Shown: positions 33,416 to 36,311 of the stretch, piece by piece
Layout of the letters: each line of letters opens with the position of its first letter
Numbering within the stretch: position 1 is the stretch's first letter
Source: Nonomuraea lactucae
GTDB taxonomy: Bacteria; Actinomycetota; Actinomycetes; Streptosporangiales; Streptosporangiaceae
Reading direction: 5' to 3'
NCBI RefSeq assembly: GCF_003313395.1
Contig: NZ_QNFZ01001064.1
Span: 1-36,311, forward strand
Length of the DNA: 36,311 bases
Made by a program: the position numbers and the translations under genes
The notes under the pieces: generated by a model
The model's input: the letters and a program-made list of their open reading frames with translations, nothing else
The model's database searches: none
What the model was told of the DNA's origin: nothing

Positions 33416-33466
33416 GCCGTACACACTACGAGACACCGTGCGGGACACCCTTCGAGACGGCCGGAC

Positions 33467-34747
33467 CTACGAGCTGACCGCGACGGGCAGGCTGTGGAGG
33501 TTGGCGACGGCGCCCGCGTATACCTCCATGAGGCGCGAGGCGGTGGCCTGCCAGCCGAACCCGGCGGCGTGCCGGCGGGCTCCGGTGGAGAGGTGCTCGC
33601 ACCAGCGCGGTGAGGTGACGAACCTGCGCAGCGTGCGCGCCCACTCGTGCGCGTCGTGGCCGTCCACGAGGACGCCGGACACCCCGTCGCGTACGGCGGT
33701 GCGCAGCCCGCCGACGGCGGCCGCGGCGACGGGCGTGCCGCATGCCTGCGACTCCAGGGCGACGAGGCCGAACGACTCGCTGTAGGAGGGCACGACGGTC
33801 ACGTCGGCGGCGCGGTACCAGTCGGCCAGCTCGTGCTGCGGCGCGGGCGGCACGAGGCGCACGACGTCGGAGAGGCCCAGCTCGGCGGCCAGGTCGGTGA
33901 GGAGGGAGGGCCTGGCGAGGCCGTTGCCCGAGGGGCCGCCCACGCACGCCACGACCAGGCGCTCGCGCAGCGAGGGGTCCTCGATGAGCATGCGGGAGGC
34001 GGCGCGCAGCAGCACGTCGGGGGCCTTGAGCGGCTGGATCCTGCCCACGAACAGCAGCACGTGGGCCTCCTGCGGCAGGCCCAGCCGGTGCCTGGCCGCG
34101 CCCTTGGAGGCGGGCTGGAAGACGCTGAGGTTGACGCCGGGGTTCACCACCGCGACGCGCCCATCGTGCGCGCCGTACAGCTCGATGAGCTCGCGGGCCT
34201 CGTCGTCGGTGTTGGCCACGAGGCGGTCGGCGATCTCCACGACCTGCTGCTCGCCGAGCACGCGGGCCTGCGGCTCGGGCTTGTCGTCGCGGGCCAGGAG
34301 CTGGTTCTTGACCTTGGCCATGGTGTGCATGGTGTGCACGAGCGGCACGCCCCAGCGTTCCTTGGCCAGCCAGCCGACCTGGCCGGACAGCCAGTAGTGG
34401 GAGTGGATGACGTCGTAGCGGCCGGGATCGTACATGGCCTCGGTGCGCAGCACGCCCGACAGGAACGCGCAGAGCTGGCCGGGCATGTCGGCGCGGTCCA
34501 GCTCCTCGTACGGGCCGGCGGTGAGGTGGCGGACCATGACGCCGGGGGCGAGCTCGGCCACCGGCGGGAGGTCCCTGGCGGTGGCCCGGGTGAAGATCTC
34601 CACCTCCACACCGGCCTGGGCGAGCCGCTTGGCCGATTCGACGATGTACACGTTCATCCCGCCGGCGTCGCCTGTGCCAGGCTGCTCCAGCGGCGATGTG
34701 TGCATGCTGATCGTCGCGACCCGGTTGACCCGTCGTCGCCTCACCAC
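33467..34747 (-). CDS. mshA: D-inositol-3-phosphate glycosyltransferase MshA
   Basis: The GTG at 34747 follows a near-perfect GGAGGTGAT site. The 426-residue GT4 protein begins [29 protein letters not shown], typical of MshA, and has the [14 protein letters not shown] acceptor region, the [17 protein letters not shown] donor-binding lysine region and the EX7E motif in [13 protein letters not shown]. It makes the first intermediate of mycothiol from UDP-GlcNAc and inositol-3-phosphate. The neighbours (YbjN, gpmA, SDR) match the mycobacterial mshA locus. Confidence 0.96.
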   Translation of the reverse strand: MVRRRRVNRVATISMHTSPLEQPGTGDAGGMNVYIVESAKRLAQAGVEVEIFTRATARDLPPVAELAPGVMVRHLTAGPYEELDRADMPGQLCAFLSGVLRTEAMYDPGRYDVIHSHYWLSGQVGWLAKERWGVPLVHTMHTMAKVKNQLLARDDKPEPQARVLGEQQVVEIADRLVANTDDEARELIELYGAHDGRVAVVNPGVNLSVFQPASKGAARHRLGLPQEAHVLLFVGRIQPLKAPDVLLRAASRMLIEDPSLRERLVVACVGGPSGNGLARPSLLTDLAAELGLSDVVRLVPPAPQHELADWYRAADVTVVPSYSESFGLVALESQACGTPVAAAAVGGLRTAVRDGVSGVLVDGHDAHEWARTLRRFVTSPRWCEHLSTGARRHAAGFGWQATASRLMEVYAGAVANLHSLPVAVSS

Positions 34748-34850
34748 AACATCACCTCCAAACGGTTGACAACTTCCCCGATCTTCCCGGCATTCCCGGC
34801 AAACGGTGACGGCAGGGTACCCTCAGGGCGCGCCCTGGCAGGATGTGCGC

Positions 34851-35594
34851 ATGAAGAAGACGGCTGTGGTGACAGGCGCGAGCAGCGGCATCGGCGAGGC
34901 GACGGCCCGGCGGCTGGCCGCCGAGGGCTACGACGTGGTCGCGGGCGCGAGGCGGCGCGAGCGGCTGGACGAGCTGTCCGCCAAGGTGCCCTCGATCAGG
35001 CCGGTCACGCTCGACGTGACCTCGCAGGAGTCCGTGGACGAGCTGGCGGCCGAGCTGGAGCGCTGCGACGTGCTGGTCAACAACGCCGGCGGCGCGTTCG
35101 GGATGGAGAGCGTGGCCGAGGGGCGGCTGGACGACTGGCAGCGGATGTACGACACGAACGTGCTGGGCACGCTCCGCATGACCCAGGCGCTGCTCCCCAG
35201 GCTGATCGAGTCGGGTGACGGGGTGCTGGTCCTGCTGACCTCGACGGCGGGGCTCGTGGCGTACGAGGGCGGCGGCGGCTACGTGGCGGCCAAGCACGCC
35301 CAGTCGTCCATGGCCGGGACCCTCCGGCTGGAGCTGGTCGGGCAGCCCGTGAGAGTGGTGGAGATCGCGCCGGGCATGGTGCGCAGCGAGGGGTTCGCGG
35401 TGACCCGGTTCCGTGGCGACGAGGCGGCCGCCTCCCGCGTCTACGAGGGCGTGCCCGACCCGCTGACCTCCGATGATGTGGCCGACGCGATCGCCTGGTG
35501 CGTCACCCGCCCCTCCCACGTGAACATCGACCGCCTCGTCATGCGTCCCCGCGCCCAGGCCGCCCAGCACAAGGTGCACCGCGTCAGTGGCTAG
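34851..35594 (+). CDS. Short-chain dehydrogenase/reductase (SDR)
   Basis: The ATG at 34851 has AGGA upstream. The 247-residue protein has the classical SDR motifs: VTGASSGIGEA for cofactor binding, NNAGG, the catalytic Ser region (LLTSTAGLVAYEGGGGYVAAKHA, with YxxxK written as Y-V-A-A-K) and IAPGMVRSEGF. The basic residues at GARRRERLD suggest NADP preference. The substrate is unknown. It diverges from mshA, as in mycobacteria. Its last 8 bp overlap the next gene. Confidence 0.92.
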   Translation: MKKTAVVTGASSGIGEATARRLAAEGYDVVAGARRRERLDELSAKVPSIRPVTLDVTSQESVDELAAELERCDVLVNNAGGAFGMESVAEGRLDDWQRMYDTNVLGTLRMTQALLPRLIESGDGVLVLLTSTAGLVAYEGGGGYVAAKHAQSSMAGTLRLELVGQPVRVVEIAPGMVRSEGFAVTRFRGDEAAASRVYEGVPDPLTSDDVADAIAWCVTRPSHVNIDRLVMRPRAQAAQHKVHRVSG

Positions 35595-36311
35595 ACCGGT
35601 CGGCTCGATCACCCGCGGCACGACGGCGCACAACCGGCTGCGGCGCTGCGACCGCTGGATCGCCGCCGCGCACGGCCACGTGCTGCGCGCCGCCGACCGG
35701 CCGCTGGTGGTCGACCTCGGTTACGGCGCCTCCCACGCCACCACGCTGGAGCTCTTCACCCGGCTGCGCAGGATCAGGCCCGACGTCGAGGTGACGGGCA
35801 TCGAGATCGACCCGGCCCGGGTGGCGCTCGCCAAGCCGTACGAGCGGCCCGGGCTGAGCTTCGCTCTGGGCGGGTTCGAGCTGCCGGTGTCGCGCCCGCC
35901 GGTGCTGGTGCGGGCGTTCAACGTGCTGCGGCAGTACGGCGAGGCGGAGGCGTGGCACTACTGGGACGTGCTGCGCGGCGCGCTCGCACCGGGCGGGATC
36001 GTGGTCGAGGGCACGTGCTCGGAGGTGGGCCACCGGGCCGTCTGGGCCGGCCTGTCGCGCGAGGGGCCGCGGACGCTGACGTTCTCGGCGCGGTTCGACG
36101 CCTTCCAGCGCCCCTCCGACCTGGCGGACCGGCTGCCCAAGACGCTCATCCACCGCAACGTGCCCGGGGAGCGCGTCCATGCCTTCCTCAGGGACTTCGA
36201 CCACGCCTGGGCGGTCAGCGCGCCCCACGGCGCCCACGGGGTGCGCCAGCGCTGGCTGGCGGCGGTCCGGGCGCTGAGCCTGACCTGGCCCGTCGCGCGC
36301 CACCCGCCGCT
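35587..36311 (+). CDS. Class I SAM-dependent methyltransferase-like protein, 3' end outside the window
   Basis: The GTG at 35587 overlaps the SDR stop by 8 bp and is translationally coupled to it. At least 241 residues are present. The N-terminal part reads PLVVDLGYGASHATTLELF (motif I with a DLGYG variant), VEVTGIEIDPARVALAKPY and LAPGGIVVEGTCSEVG, a Rossmann methyltransferase fold with the final Gly of motif I changed. The substrate is unknown. The frame remains open at the window edge. Confidence 0.85.
   Translation, partial: MARPVGSITRGTTAHNRLRRCDRWIAAAHGHVLRAADRPLVVDLGYGASHATTLELFTRLRRIRPDVEVTGIEIDPARVALAKPYERPGLSFALGGFELPVSRPPVLVRAFNVLRQYGEAEAWHYWDVLRGALAPGGIVVEGTCSEVGHRAVWAGLSREGPRTLTFSARFDAFQRPSDLADRLPKTLIHRNVPGERVHAFLRDFDHAWAVSAPHGAHGVRQRWLAAVRALSLTWPVARHPP

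Overview
The window is very GC-rich and has actinomycete features: GTG and TTG starts, F420-type and mycothiol genes, MEP-pathway isoprenoid genes and leaderless starts. The conserved right half (about 20.5-36.3 kb) keeps the order tRNA-Thr, rlmB, cysS, ispF, carD, an LpqE-like lipoprotein, phoP-phoR, phoU, gpmA, YbjN, mshA and SDR. As I recall them, mycobacterial and Streptomyces genomes carry the same blocks. I infer a member of the Streptosporangiales or a close relative; no rRNA or species marker is present to prove it.

Layout. (1) 1-5685 bp: a 3'-truncated family 2 glycosyltransferase, a small helical protein, a 35-codon ORF with a strong hairpin after it, a divergent CGNR zinc-finger regulator and methyltransferase with a palindromic operator, and a secreted TAP-like peptidase/hydrolase. 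(2) 5730-11195: four translationally coupled genes made of a DUF4365 nuclease-like protein, two proteins of unknown role (one with a winged helix) and a 1073-residue protein that fuses an AAA-type ATPase to a HerA-like translocase. This is the best candidate for an undescribed system, probably defensive or DNA-processing. (3) 11216-13676: a Tat-exported putative six-hairpin glycosidase with two LacI-type operators, then a PepSY lipoprotein. (4) 13.7-20.6 kb: a decayed zone with a DUF998 protein, fragments of a metallo-hydrolase, an L-type-lectin-like protein and a sugar-binding protein, an AraC regulator, a frameshifted RibD/DHFR-like reductase, an IS256-type transposase remnant and a 1.8-kb relic integrated in tRNA-Thr. 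The relic keeps a broken tyrosine recombinase, paired putative arm sites, an Imm8-like protein and a small secreted protein. (5) 20.6-36.3 kb: the housekeeping segment described above, with TetR, hemerythrin-like, PPOX, DUF2637 and two GlsB/YeaQ genes interspersed.

How the genes work together. phoR-phoP and phoU are divergent around a PHO-box-like repeat and should handle phosphate response. mshA starts mycothiol synthesis. ispF acts in the MEP pathway. CarD modulates RNA polymerase at stable-RNA promoters. The four-gene module pairs a nuclease fold with a DNA-pumping ATPase, as in known HerA-based defence pairs. All functional statements rest on motif reading by eye; no database search was run.
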